DNA of 64,000 nt from Siphlonurus alternatus (taxonomy: Eukaryota; Arthropoda; Insecta; Ephemeroptera; Siphlonuridae), in assembly GCA_949825025.1 (NCBI GenBank), contig OX463780.1, forward strand, positions 26,130,118 to 26,194,117. The letters run 5' to 3'. The notes beneath the pieces were generated by a model. The model did not search any database. It was not told the origin of the DNA and saw only the letters and a list, made by a program, of their open reading frames with translations. Within the stretch, counting starts at the first letter, position 1. Every line of letters begins with the position of its first letter. The position numbers and the translations under genes were made by a program. This document shows positions 1-21,009 of the stretch, piece by piece.

Positions 1-204
1 GTAATGAATGCCTTATGCAACCAACAAAAGTTCAAGAAAATAAAAATAAAAATTGAAATGTGTGAAATTCTGAAGACAAAGAAAAATATGCATGTATTCA
101 TTCGGTTATTTATGTCGTATAAATTTAATTTAACTGTACTGATAACTACGTACACGTAACAATTACATCCGCCTGCTTACATTCGTGTTGGTTCGCTCAT
201 TCCG

Positions 205-209
205 TCAGT
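205..209 (+). promoter_or_regulatory. Candidate initiator TCAGT
   Basis: This arthropod-type initiator is 30 nt upstream of the start codon, in a locally GC-richer stretch (170-285). No TATA box is seen at the expected spacing. Confidence 0.4.
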
Positions 210-236
210 ACGCCACCGACTGTGGAGGACACAGCT

Positions 237-9207
<8,971 letters not shown>

Positions 9208-10500
9208 AATCATAACTCTCGTCAAAGGACTGTTAACCCTAAGTCAGTGATTGCTTATTATTTTAATACATTTGAAGTGTAAGAGGTAAAGTTCTCGCTC
9301 ACGTGCAATTTTAATATTGAGTTATTAACTCCCTACACTCCCTTTTTAGCAGTCACCAGAGGCCAGTCAATAGATACTCTATGAATTCACTGCAAAGAAT
9401 TTCCCTCACTCGTCTTATCTTTCACTTGTCAAACTAATTGCTTGTTTTGCTTTAATTTAATTGCTTTTTAAATTTGTAGTGTTATGCTACTTTTTTTTCT
9501 GGACTACCAACTGGTAATTGAGTCAATGACACTAACCGTGATTAGTGAAAAACCTGAATAACTCCCAACCTAATTGCATTTAATTTGAGCATTTAAATTA
9601 AAATCAATAAATTGATCAATTTTATCGTAATTCACGTATTGAAATAATTCCAGACCCTTATAAAATTAAAAAAAAAATTATATAATATTTGAGTGCCACT
9701 CACATTATAGATTAAAGTTATTTTTTCTACTCTATTTAAAATTAACAAGGAAATATATTTTTTCAGGTAGTACAAAGTGTAACCAGAATTTGGTAAAAGT
9801 TCTCAATAATTGTATTTACTAGAGTTTGTTAGACTCCTGAAGAGTCTTGTTGCACTGACACGTACGTTAATGTTGTCACTACACGCAATACGTCATTATG
9901 TCATTACATATAATATAATATGACAAACAGTTGTGGCAGTGTAATTTTAAATAAAAATAAAATTATTGTGTTGACTGCACCTCTTAATATGTAAATTTTG
10001 ATAATTTTTAAGATTTTATATAATTACTTTTAATCTTGGGTTCACAATTTTTAATAATAATATCTTACAACCATATTTATTTAATAGTATTAATCATATT
10101 ATACTATGAACCCTATAATTAAAAATTAGGTTGTATACGTCTGATCATAAATGCACAATCGATTCATGAACCATTCGGACAGATAACATTGGGAGATATA
10201 TATATTCAGGAGAATATTATTCTTGACTCTAATTATATTTATAATATGTAATCATATTATATATTAAATATACATAATATGATTACATATTTACGAACAA
10301 GGCTAATTGATTTTATAAGGATAGAATTTTTTTAGGCCTGAAATTTTAAGGAATGTTATGACTGCAGCATGCCTTGATCCCCTCATATATTAATTAAGCC
10401 ACCAACATAAAGAAGAAGTGACCGTGCTGCCACTCACTCTGAAAGATCGATGAGTTAGTATTTGTGTATTAAAATGTTACTTTATCATTAGATATAAGTG
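9208..10500. other. Intergenic, AT-rich
   Basis: 3' flank of the plus-strand gene. Only a short family E-like fragment (actaaccgtgattagtg, about 9530) and simple AT-rich sequence are seen. Confidence 0.5.
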
Positions 10501-10504
10501 TACT

Positions 10505-10700
10505 TAAAGCGTTACAAATTCAGCACCTAACTCTTCAAGTGTTTATTTTTTTTTCAGACACTTGTTAAGCACTTGAAATGTTGCAGTTTAGAACACTTTA
10601 AGTGAAAGATATATTTTTTCAAGCTTTAAAAATTGAGCACTTACAACATTGTTAGTGCTTTAAGTGTTACAAATTCAGCACTTGAAGTGCTTGATAAGTA
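10505..10700. repeat. Cluster of CACTTGA-type motifs with a direct repeat
   Basis: GTTACAAATTCAGCAC occurs near 10511 and again near 10665. Between and beside the copies are at least seven CACTT(G/A) or complementary AAGTG motifs, several as CACTTGAAGTG-like palindromes. TCAAGTG resembles NK-2 class homeodomain sites, but a decayed repeat is equally possible. Confidence 0.55.
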
Positions 10701-10889
10701 CCTGATGAAAAAAATAACGCTGGTTTGCAAAAGTTGGTTAGTCAAATTTTATGAAAACCCCATGAGAGAGAGAGAATATAAGGCCACTGAAGTATTTAGC
10801 CAACAAATTGAAACTTTGTACGCATGCAGATACAGGTAGAATTATAAAAATATGAGCTAATAAATAAACAGTATTGTATGAATTATTCT

Positions 10890-11302
10890 ATAACTTTATT
10901 TTAGAATAATAATAAAAAAATACAACATTTTTGACACGTATTTATTATTATATTCAAATTTCTTTATCAATGTATATTACACATAAATACTGTTAAAATA
11001 TACGTTATAATTGACATAAAAGTTTTAAGTTCTATATGTATGAATATAATTTAGCCAAAAGGTGGTCTAGCCAAGAATGTTGTATACTATGGATAGGTGC
11101 TGGGAGCGCTGTCGTCAGTAAGGCAAGGTCGTGACGACTGTGAGGAGGAAGTGGGTGGTAGCTATAATACTAAACAATAGGATGTCCATTGCACCATCTT
11201 ACCATGGCAATGTAAAGCCAAAACAATACAGAAGGTTGCGCTCAATGGCCATGTTACAATGGATTTTTCCCGCAACTCTAATTCTATTGGTATAGGGCTA
11301 TC
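10890..11302 (-). other. Probable 3' UTR of the small secreted peptide gene
   Basis: The stretch downstream of the stop is moderately GC-rich to about 11060. On the minus strand AATAAA-type signals occur near 10940 and 10892. Confidence 0.4.
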
Positions 11303-11470
11303 CTATCCATCGTATACATCATCCTTGGGTCTAGCGGGTTCTCCGGGCTGCTGGACGTTGGGTAGGCTGAGCACCACGTTCTCCAACTTCGACATGACAG
11401 TCTCGAGGCGGGACAGCGAGCGTGTTAGGTTCAGCATCTCGGCCAGCTTGCCCTTGCCGTCAGCACCCCA
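11303..11470 (-). CDS. Exon 2: helical mature peptide and stop
   Basis: 56 codons including the stop. Every GC-rich base in 11303-11470 falls in this frame's exon; the opposite-strand reading frame over the same bases is a shadow. Confidence 0.7.
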   Translation of the reverse strand, partial: WGADGKGKLAEMLNLTRSLSRLETVMSKLENVVLSLPNVQQPGEPARPKDDVYDG

Positions 11471-12850
11471 CTGCAACGCAGCCGACTTTCAGTGGAGTGT
11501 AAATTAGTACAAGAATAATAGAAATGGCATGAAGATAATATTGAAAATATTTTCGACAACCTTTGGAACAGTTCTCCAACTGAGCCAACAGCCTTGCAAT
11601 AAACTGCTAGCATGCAGCTGTGCAATAAAAAATGTGCTCCTAAAACCCGCGACGTGTTGAAGTCACTGGGATATGACATTGCGACGATAACAGCTGACTT
11701 CAAATTAAGCCTTTCTTTCCAATCTATTATCGTTGAAATTATGCAGAATGCAAGTGGTTTGAGTATAGTCCTGAAACAACAATTCAAAAAAAAAGTTTTT
11801 TTTATCATTTCAAAATTAATACTTTGACTAGAAATTTTAGGTTGTTTGTTGTGACGTGAGTTTAATCGTCAATTTCTTTTTTCGTATTGATTTACATTTG
11901 ATTTTTTAAGCCTTTTTTTTTCAATTTAAACTATTTAAAAAAAACTTTTAGCAATGGAGTAGAGTTGTGTTTGATGATGCTATACTATGAATTAACATGA
12001 ATGATTTATCATTTTTTTTTTTTTTTTAGGTATGAATTATTGAGCCTCTTTTATTAGACCATACTTCAGTATTTTAAAAACAGTTATAGCTAGCTTTCAG
12101 TAATAGCTTTGTTTAAAAACAATTAGGAAGAGAAATGAAGATTAATTTTTAAAACACATTGCAGTCATTTCATAAGTCGTGCGAGAGAGAGAGGAAAATT
12201 ATGGATATGACGTATGAAAATTGAGTATTTATATATGCATCGTTTTTATGTGCGATGTTACGATAAATGATAATTACATATGAACTCCAAAGCAGAATAT
12301 ATCAACTTATTATATATTTTTTAAAAAAACGTGTTCTAAAAAAAATATTAATTTGATTAATTATGGATGCATATTACTAAAAAAAATAACTAAATCTTCG
12401 TATATACTGTATATAGGATGGCATGCTAAATCATAATGTATTAAAAATTATAGACATGAACTTTTGAGCCTATGTATTTCTTCTTACGTACACCTTGTGG
12501 TAATTCATAAAAAAATATTGTATCTACATGTAGACAAATGAGCCCGTCATTTTAACATAATATAATTTATGAACGTACTTTTAATAAACGAAAAAACATT
12601 ATTTCAATGAGTGAATCGTTCTGTTACACTTAGCATAAAGCAAAATCAATGTAACAATTTAAATATAACAAATCAAATTATGTATCGATTATAACTGTCC
12701 GACTATTATAACTGTAACTTTCAGCCGTTAATATAATAACCACAGTTAAAATTCCTCCACACCTATGACAAGCTCAACTCCATGGCTCCTTCTTACCGTC
12801 CCGAGAGCCAGCAGACAGAGTACCATCAGTAGGACGCCATGACGCGCCAT
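11303..12850 (-). CDS. Small secreted helical peptide, two-exon gene
   Basis: Function not recognised. On the minus strand, exon 1 (12850-12797, 18 codons) encodes a signal peptide (MARHGVLLMVLCLLALGT). Donor ACG/gtaaga. Exon 2 (11470-11303) follows acceptor gctgcgttgcag in phase 0 and ends at TAG 11305-11303, giving 73 residues. Mature sequence starts near WGADGKGK. Residues 31-52 form a leucine-rich amphipathic helix containing LTRSLSRLETVMSKL, followed by a Pro/acid-rich tail. It has no cysteines after the signal peptide. Exon 2 is much GC-richer than its flanks. The helix matches residues 30-44 of the convergent gene at 8 of 15 positions, and both genes have a phase-0 intron just after the signal peptide, suggesting common origin. 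The 3' ends are about 2.1 kb apart. The start codon is preceded by gttcagttgcag/aa, usable as a splice acceptor, so an upstream 5' UTR exon is possible. Confidence 0.68.
12797..12850 (-). CDS. Exon 1: signal peptide of small secreted peptide
   Basis: 54 nt, phase 0 at the end, consensus donor gtaaga. A TCAGT initiator-like motif ends about 10 nt upstream of the ATG and overlaps a candidate acceptor. Confidence 0.7.
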
Positions 12851-13177
12851 TTCTGCAACTGAACAATGAAAATCGTGACTCTCGGTACCGACACATCACG
12901 TCCGCTTCCCGTCACTTGGCTATAAAAAATGTATTTGCCGTTCTGCAGCAATAGCTTCTAAAATCATAACCTGAATTGACATTTTTTATTTGACATGATT
13001 TCATGATACACATACACTGTACTTCGGCTAAACTAATTACATATAAAAAAACATTGAACATAAAATTACATAAGCTTGTTTTCAATAATATTAAAATTTC
13101 ACATTTTATTATGGTATTAATTATTAAATTCACAATCGATTTTCCTCTGCATATATTGTAAAGTAAAAGTTTAATAT

Positions 13178-13640
13178 AATGGGTGCGATTCACGAAGCAG
13201 TTAGCCAGGTTTTATGTGTCAGTATGCATCTTGCTACTCCGAAATTAATATCCCATGCTATATAAGATATATATGTAAGCTCCGTAATGTGTATTACGTA
13301 TAAGTCTTAAAAATGATAATAATGCATCAGGATAATAATGCTGCTGCCTCCGTTTTGAACAAATTCATGAAGACGTTCAACAGGTACAGTCAAATTTATT
13401 TTATATACCCACCGGAAGTAGCCGGAAGTGAGTGCTATCTTTACTTCCTGTTCCTGTCTGAGTTTTGAAATTTTGTAAACAACTCGGTACTTTCATTAAA
13501 AATCTCTAAGCAAAATTTCAAGCTTCAAATACGAACAGGAAGGAAAGAAACCTCTCACTTCAAAGTACTTCCGACGGTAATATCAGATTAATTTGAGTGT
13601 ATCTCGGTCAATTCAAATGCCCTTGCAAAAACAATGAATC
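13178..13640. mobile_element. MITE family E copy with a nested family F copy
   Basis: It begins gggtgcgattcacgaagc, as at 47650, and a partial opposite end (aatgaatcgcac) lies near 13633. A family F element occupies 13386-13600 (acagtcaaattt to aatttgagtgt, with ggaagtagccggaagtg inside). The nesting shows F inserted after E. Confidence 0.55.
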
Positions 13641-14890
13641 GCACTTGAGGCTTCCCAGCCCACAACACAGTCCATTCAGAGTACAAACGCTAAGCGAGTT
13701 CAAAGCAGATCTTGAGGTCATAGCCAGACTTGCTCACACCTACAAGTGACAACAATTATTGCTTCTGCTATTACTGTGACTCTAAATTTAGCACAAAATG
13801 CGATTCTTGAATAATCTGTATATGTTCAAAATTTTGCATGGAATTTTCTGGATCAAAAACCAATTTAACTACCATTCTATTTATTTTTAGGATTTTTCAC
13901 ATCATGGCTACTATCCCTATATAATATACAGTATAATGTTATCCCCTTTACGCTTTATCGCCTGGGCATAATGTTGCGTGACTTGCCAGATGTAAAACCA
14001 GAATGGTGATATTTATATTGCTGTCTTAAGATTTTTTTATTCGAACAACTGGTCAACATGGATCACGTCAAAATTCTTAAAATAACAAACACACATAAAT
14101 TAGCATGCACATACACGTATATATCATCAAAACAATATTGTATTATCCTCAAAATTTAAAAAAAAACAAGAAAGAATTGGTCGCTACATTTTAATGTTCT
14201 CCAATGGACAACCTGTATGACTTTTTTATTGGTTTGGATAACGGATCTCGAATTATATTACATTTTCAGTTTTTTTTTTTAATCGTATTAACTTCAAAAC
14301 TCTGTAACGTTATATTCATGCAAGTTAACGATATATACTTTTTTTTTTTTGTCTCTTTGTTTTCTTACAGCCACAAGAGAAATATATAAATAAATGAGTA
14401 TTTTAAACACAAACATGTATTTAAATTGCATCAAAGAGATTATTTACAAAATACAGCTTCCATATATAAAATACGCTGAACAATCGCAAATATATATAAA
14501 CGCCTGAGATATATGCAACTTTCTGAGCATGTTAGCGTAGCACATTGCATACCTTGAAGGCTGACACATTATGGAATATCGCAACAGTACAGGAGAACAT
14601 TTTGAAATGAGCATGCATACACAACTGTGTATTGTGTATTTAGCGAGGAAAAAAGTAATTACGCTGCAAAAATAAACTTGCTAGCTCTTTATAAAGACAT
14701 TTGAACAATAATCTCTCCCAAAATAAAATGATCGAAGAATAAAAAAAAAGTATGTTGAAAACTTAATTTCTTTAAATATAAAACAGATATAGACATGTTT
14801 AATAAAAATAATTAACAAGCTAGGGTAATTAACCTTATGAATATATCAAAAAAACATAAATATTAACAAAATCTTTTAAAGCAAAATTCT
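13640..14890. other. AT-rich interval without recognised genes
   Basis: A modest GC-richer patch lies at 13640-13750. The rest is simple AT-rich DNA. Confidence 0.45.
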
Positions 14891-14897
14891 CTTACAA

Positions 14898-15105
14898 TAT
14901 GATTTCATTTAACTTCTGATTTCTCTTGAAGAACATAGAAATTCTAACCCCAAAAACTTCCGTGACTCGGAGTGTAGTATAATATGTAGGGATGTTATTG
15001 CTGTTAGGGGAGTCGGAACGAGGGGAGTTAAGGGTGGTTTTGAGCGCACTTGGCGTCAATAGAGGGGGAGATCGGCTCGCTTCACCGCCCCCATTGTCCA
15101 TGTCT
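14898..15105 (-). CDS. Possible coding exon in the left BarH-region copy
   Basis: Not identified. On the minus strand an open frame from ATG 15105 encodes MDNGGGEASRSPPLLTPSAL and then a Ser/Pro/Asn-rich stretch (NSPRSDSPNSNN), composition common in transcription-factor N-termini. The frame stays open until a TAA that is itself part of a strong donor, ATATT/gtaagag (just left of 14898), as expected of a real exon leaving in phase 2. It lies about 1 kb downstream of the left copy of the BarH promoter block, in the same orientation. Against it: no BarH motif (no KFMITDIL-like sequence), and the last third is ordinary. It could also be a non-coding leader exon or a conserved non-coding island. 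Confidence 0.3.
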
Positions 15106-16098
15106 ACACATTTCCATGGAACTATGACTAATTGTCGATAATGGCTCTTGGGCATTCTATATACTGTAATAAATTGATTATAGTACTTAAAGTGGTCAGG
15201 AAACATAATGTAGTTTGGAGACGTGTGAGAATTATATTTGTATAACACTTTATATTATAGTTTGTAATTTAGAAGTCATCGGTGTAGAACAAATTATTAT
15301 TACATTGTGTTAGATTAAGTTTGTGTAACTATTAATTGTTTCAATATACATTTTTTGTTATATTATTTTGATATTTAAGATATATTAGTTTTGAAACATG
15401 AAATTTGATATAACTTTTAATCATAATTAAAAGTTTCCCACGATGCAAATTTATACAATACTTTTGAGTTTTTTTTTTCTTTAACTGGCTTTTAAAGTGA
15501 ATGTTGTATCAGCCATTAAAACATTCTTTTAAAAGCAGCAATCTCTCTTTCTTTCAATTATGATTTTTGCATATTGAATTTTAAGCTATGCAATTTGAAT
15601 GTATTCGGTTTTCATGTACAAAAACTTGATGATTTATTTTCTCAACAAAGTTAAATTTAGTGATTTAAAAATTAAAGGTAATCTGAGAGCATGTGTATGA
15701 TTATATTTAATTTTAACTCCTACAAATTAAAAAAACAAATTGTATAGGTAAGTAAATCATTAAACAGCATTGTTATTTGTTATAACTATAACGAATTATC
15801 GTAGTGACTCCCCTTATAATTAGAGCTCATGTTAGATTACAGTAGACTCAAAATATTTGCAGCATTATCGTTTTGTAACTAACAATAATACTATACTGTA
15901 AAGAAATCAGGCATTTGAATCACTGGTCCATAGAAACATTAGGGGTGGAATTGGGAACAGAGCACTCCTTCCATCTATCGGTGAACAAATACACTTCTGA
16001 TCAAATTCTCAGAAGCCCACAATTTACAAATTAATTTCATCAAAATATTCATTCTCAGGTAATTTTGTTTCTCTGTTTCTGCAAGGTACGTCGCATAT

Positions 16099-16381
16099 AC
16101 CACGCTGCTCTGGCTCACACTGACGACCGAAAAGCTGCACGTTTCCACCCCGGCTCCCTCCACAATCGGCCATATTCCATATTTGTGCTGTGCGCCAATC
16201 ACGAAGAGGCGCACGCGAGGGGGGATAATAGCCTGGAATAACGTGGAGATGCGGGAAATCTTTTGTGGCCAATAAAGAGCACAAGCTTGATATAAAGTGG
16301 GAGTTAAGGGGAAACAAAGAGGGGATAAATCGTCCTCGTCGTCTGTACTTAGGTGTGAAGCAAAAAACGACGGCGGCTATC
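16099..16381 (-). promoter_or_regulatory. Left (inverted) copy of the BarH promoter block
   Basis: Read on the minus strand, it matches 50650-50925 with 5 substitutions and one 7-bp tandem insertion (aatatgg). It contains two ATTGG boxes (inverted CCAAT) and TCAGT at 16123-16119. Matching stops sharply at both edges (before gatagccgcc, after gcgtggt). The 7-bp indel shifts the reading frame that crosses both copies, so the conservation is not protein-coding. It is probably the promoter of a second, leftward transcript, either a BarH paralogue or something replacing it. Confidence 0.7.
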
Positions 16382-16761
16382 ATCTTAACAATCTTCATAC
16401 ACTAAACACTCGAAACCATACCCCCTGTCAGTGACATGGTGTATATATTTACTAGCAGTTCCACAAATAACAAATTGTGTATAAGTACAGTACATTAATT
16501 GACACTTTAAACCAATGTGGTTTTTAATGAAGCATGCAGATAGAAAACTTAGAAACAAAATTCCAATTTGTAAATGTCTGTATGCACCGTAATTAACTAC
16601 TTGATATTTTTTATAGTCTTTATTTTACAATTTTACAAAAGTTAAACTTCCTGCAATGCGAGGAAAACCCACATTTTTACTACATGTATTGACGTACGGT
16701 TATATAGAATATTTCACCTGTTAACTTTGTATATTGTCATATTCTTGTTTCAATAAGGTCC

Positions 16762-16845
16762 ATTCTTTGTATTTTATGAATTGTAAATCTTAAATTTAAT
16801 TTAAGAATGGACAAGAAGTCCATTCTTAAATTCTTGTCCATTATT
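16762..16845. repeat. Imperfect palindrome with tandem tccattctt units
   Basis: The phrases ggtccattctt, aagaatggacaagaa and ttcttgtccatta form overlapping inverted repeats, possibly a small MITE remnant. Confidence 0.5.
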
Positions 16846-17057
16846 GTAAAGCGCAAAAATGTAAAAATTACTCAATCTTTTCTTAACTTCAAAATATATA
16901 TTTAAAAAAAGGAATAAAAAAATAATAAAAGAAGAGAACAGCATTCAATTTAGCTCACAACACCTACTGACCTATCACCATAGTATAATATATAGTATTT
17001 ATATTATTTATCTATATAATATTAAATAGGTCTTGGAATCAATAATTGCGCCGTATG

Positions 17058-17181
17058 GTTAGGCAATTTGTTATACATCACAACGTAGCGGGTTACATAT
17101 GTGTCAGGGGCAGATGTGTTTATGAAGCCCCTTGACGCTTCTGCAACCTGCTACGTTGTGATGCTGAGCAAGTTGCCTAAC
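17058..17181. mobile_element. Palindromic MITE, family G
   Basis: Inverted arms gttaggcaatttg...catcacaacgtagcgggtt and aacctgctacgttgtgatg...caagttgcctaac, with about 45 bp between them. Confidence 0.72.
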
Positions 17182-17189
17182 ATCAAGGG

Positions 17190-17276
17190 GCTATGATTGT
17201 ACTTAAACCCAAACTTGTATTGTAATATGTGTTTTCTGAATAAAAGCCTTTTGAATCTTGAATCTTGAATCTTGCG
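17190..17276 (+). mobile_element. Retroelement-like tail with (TTGAATC)n
   Basis: It ends in a perfect repeat (ttgaatc, three to four copies) after gaataaaagcctt. Short tandem 3' tails of this kind are typical of non-LTR retroelements. No coding part remains. Confidence 0.4.
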
Positions 17277-17879
17277 ATCTTAATTTTTTGTTTAAACGCA
17301 CGCACTCACCTCCACTACGTTATAGTTTTTAGCTTACATGAGGTACTATTTTCATGAATTTGATATTAATTTACTCAATCAAACATAAACTTTATTTGAA
17401 TATTCAAATTTGTAAGTATTTTGTATGCAAATGTGACTTCCCTTGTTTGCATTAGGTCAGAGATCTTAAAATACAATGAACTCTCTTTGATCTGGTGCAT
17501 GGACTTGTTATAAAACTGTTGTGTTTTTTTTGCGTTGGTAACAAAATATTTGTTAATTATTATGTAATTTTTTTAAGTCTTAATATCTTCAGGATGATTT
17601 TCTTGTATTACCCTTAAGTCGATTACTGAAAATTATGAAAACTAGTTCCAAAAGTTTTTATATACATACAAGTATTCAATTGGTGGCGGCACCGTTGTTA
17701 GAATAATGTATAACTAGAGACCCTTCTATTATATAGAACTTTGGTGTTTTTTCAAGCGTAAACAACAATAGAAAATTAATAGCATAAAACATTGTTTTCT
17801 AAACCTATAATTTAATATATTTTTTTAATAACAAATTACTGTACTGATTGTTCGTAACTTATACAATTGAATTGATTTT

Positions 17880-18130
17880 GACAGAGCGTGCGTGTTGTAA
17901 CAACCCCCTCTTTGTTCATCGATGCATGTTACGAGGATGTGGTTGCGGTTTGCTCGGCCAGGTGTCGCCACTTCCATGTTCTAGCAGCAGCAGGCGACGA
18001 TGGTAAATTATAACAACCATAATGTGGGGATGGAGGACCACCCACATAACGTCTCACCTGTCCTTACCTGTGTAACGTTCACCAGAGTCAACCAGCCGTA
18101 ATGGGGCGTCTCTGTGGACTTCATTATCAT
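17880..18130. promoter_or_regulatory. GC-rich island
   Basis: A 250-bp GC-rich block in AT-rich DNA, 1.6 kb upstream of the left promoter copy. It holds caggtgtcgcc and repeated acctg E-box-like words. No counterpart near the right promoter was found by eye. Confidence 0.35.
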
Positions 18131-18728
18131 GGGTCACATATATATAGCAATACGTCGGTTCTAATAGAGTAACATTTAATGTGACTATTACTTTGGCATA
18201 TAATGGTTATAATAATAAAGGGGATGAAATTATCTTTTTATGTATAAATGAACCCTAATTTTTTAATAAATTATATTTTCTAGTGAGTTATATATAATAT
18301 GCAATGTCAATACAATATTAGAAATATAATATAATTATTTCACATAAAAATTAATTGTTATGAGTTTAATTTCATTAATGTTTTATTATTTCATCCGCCT
18401 TTCTCATTTCATTGCAACAACATTAATTTTATTTACGAGGAACACGAATTTCTATTGCATGCATATAATATATTTCTATAATAGCAATAATTAATAATAT
18501 CACGCATTATTTTGTATATTGTAACAAAGGCTTTTAAAAGAATTTCTCGAATTTCTTTACATTTAAATAAAAGTAAAAAATGTGAATGTGTTTTAAATAA
18601 GTCTTTACTTTTAATTGTCAGTAAATAAGTTGTCATGCAGAAAGTATTTAATATAGTTGGATTAATGTTGTGTTTGTTTTTATGACTGTAAAATTGCAGA
18701 TTTTATAAATATAATTATTATTCTAATC

Positions 18729-19084
18729 CGCTCTGTAGTGTAGTGGTTAGTACCCCTGGCTCTGGTTCGAGAGGTCCCCGGTTCGATTCCCGAACACGGC
18801 AGACTTTTCGTGACTTGGGATGGGTGTGACTGATTACTAGATTATAGAGTCGGTAGGAGAAAGGCAGCTTACGGCTGTCTATACTCCGCTGCCCTGCAGT
18901 ATTGCACTGCCACTGCAGGCTGCACAGATCTGGTAGTAGGAGCCCAGAAGAGGGCAGGAAAAGGGTTCTGGGAGCCTGGTAAGCCCCAGGATTGTCGCAA
19001 GATAACTCTTACTGACAAGGCTAAATATCGGCCTGGCCACACCCGAAAGGGTAAAATGGTGTCAAGGGTATTAACTTTTAACTT
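18729..19084 (+). mobile_element. tRNA-derived SINE, 356 bp
   Basis: The head has an A-box-like tagtggttag (18741) and the B box GGTTCGATTCC (18780-18790), as in Pol III tRNA promoters. The body is unrelated to tRNA, and the tail is (AACTTTT)2. It is flanked by near-identical 11-bp repeats, ttattctaatc (18718-18728) and ttattataatc (19085-19095), as target-site duplications. It is not a functional tRNA gene. Confidence 0.85.
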
Positions 19085-19841
19085 TTATTATAATCATGCA
19101 TATTTCTGTATTGTCTTTGTATATTTCTTTCAATTGTTCTAATTAATTATAAGTTAGAATATACTTTTCAATTTATCAATATTTGTCTTTTTATAAATTT
19201 TATTATACATGCATGCATGCAAAGTTAGTTATAAAAAGTGTGTGACAAATCACAATGACAAACGCTTAGTCACCCGAATGTTCCAATAAAAAAAACTAAG
19301 TGTTAGAACAATAATTGTGTTCATGACACTTAAATTGACACGTTTTATTTGTATGCAGATACATCTAAAATCTATTGATATATTTATTTTACAACGAACC
19401 TCACAATGTGTTGTTTTTATTATTTGTCTTCTTATCTTATTGAATAAACCATCAATACAAAAATTAGAGAGCAAATATTAAAGAAGCCTATTGTTAACAT
19501 TCTCACCACACGTTTGTTTTGCGCGGCGTGTTTCGTGCTATAACAAAAGGATAATAATGGAACATAATGGCACAATTTCCTCAAACAGGCGGCACCGAGC
19601 AAACATCGTTACAAGAAACAATTTCACTTTCCTGCAAACATCCACTTAGTGATCGTCCACTTTTACTATTGTTTGATTTATGAACGAGGCGGAAAACAAC
19701 AACAATTGAATGTAATTTTTGTCAACAATTTATAGTTTTCATTTATTTTGAGTGTATCTGTACTGTAACTTGTTATGAGGTGGTGTTATTTGATAATTAG
19801 TGTTAATTAGTATGGCGTAACGTTAAAATATGGTGTACAAT

Positions 19842-19952
19842 TTCCTACGTTGTGAACACTCCCTGAGGTTATAATACAGTAATAACTAGCCTGGGGGGTT
19901 CTCCATGGCACGAGATCAGATATAACACAAGTCGGCCGGAAAATGACGCCCC
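19842..19952 (-). promoter_or_regulatory. Element E2, left copy
   Basis: On the minus strand it has gcgtcattttccggccga followed by ttgtgtta, and 90 bp on ctcagggagtgttca. The same two blocks in the same order are at 48939-49049 (+). It lies 3.8 kb upstream of the left promoter copy. Confidence 0.6.
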
Positions 19953-20448
19953 TATAATATATTTCATTGTTAACTACAGGACATCGAGTACTCGAAAGGT
20001 AAAAACCACAACTACTGTAATTATACTTCCTACCATTAACTTACTTAGCATGCATTTATATACACTTTAGGGTAAATTTTACCGGAAATAAACATAAGAA
20101 CATGTGGATAGTATAACATTTAGAGTTATAGACCAATTTCATACAAATAAAGTGTATCAATCAATTATATTTTTTAATTGTTATATTTTCTGTATAAAAA
20201 AGCCTATATAATTAAATATTCCAAAATCAAATATTTATTGTATTGTTTTTATTAATGACGAATAACACTGAACTAATTTTTTTATTATCACTTTATTTTC
20301 ATTTTAGTAATGAAAACATATATTATTATACTGTACGTAATATATGTCAAAATTGTTTAGATATTATAGTGATTTTTTTTTACAAATTTTACAATTACAA
20401 CTATCAATGTTATTATGCACACAATCCTATTTAATTCTATTCATTAAT

Positions 20449-20584
<136 letters not shown>

Positions 20585-20618
20585 ATTTTTTGCATAATTC
20601 GAAAAATTTTCAGATTTC

Positions 20619-20622
<4 letters not shown>

Positions 20623-20708
<86 letters not shown>
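20623..20708. repeat. (TC)n microsatellite
   Basis: About 43 dinucleotides with a single interruption near 20690. Confidence 0.97.
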
Positions 20709-20819
20709 AATTATAAATGACTTAAATATAGCACATCATTGACGAACTTTGTGTCAATTATTTATTCATTTAATAAGTTTTCTCTATTTAAAGTTAATCC
20801 ATCATCACGGTATTTTCTC

Positions 20820-21005
20820 GGTTGTCCACCAGGCGTCAGAGCGATCGCGGCACGTCTCACGGTCCCAGGCCATGACTAGCGATCAGCAATCAGACGAGGA
20901 GCAGCCCCAGAGACGAGGCCAATAATCCCGATCAGATGAGACGCCGTGCAGAGTCAGTCAGCCGCGATCATAGTGTTCTCAAATCTCAACGGAGTCAGCC
21001 CATTG
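20820..21005 (-). promoter_or_regulatory. Element E1, left copy
   Basis: This GC-rich block carries, on the minus strand, a 27-bp string (20896-20870) beginning cgtctgattgctgatcgcta that is identical at 47166-47192 (+). The similarity continues as gggac, cgcgat and ctgac blocks. It is 4.8 kb upstream of the left promoter copy. Confidence 0.65.
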
Positions 21006-21009
21006 AAGG

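Noticed and set aside
16024..16398. Long reading frames crossing the promoter block in both copies (minus 16 kb, plus 50.6 kb) with similar peptides
   Set aside because: The peptides agree only up to the 7-bp indel and then fall into different frames, while the DNA stays nearly identical. This shows non-coding conservation.
18741..18805. tRNA gene
   Set aside because: The A and B boxes are present but the cloverleaf arms are not, and a long unrelated body with target duplications follows. Called as a SINE.
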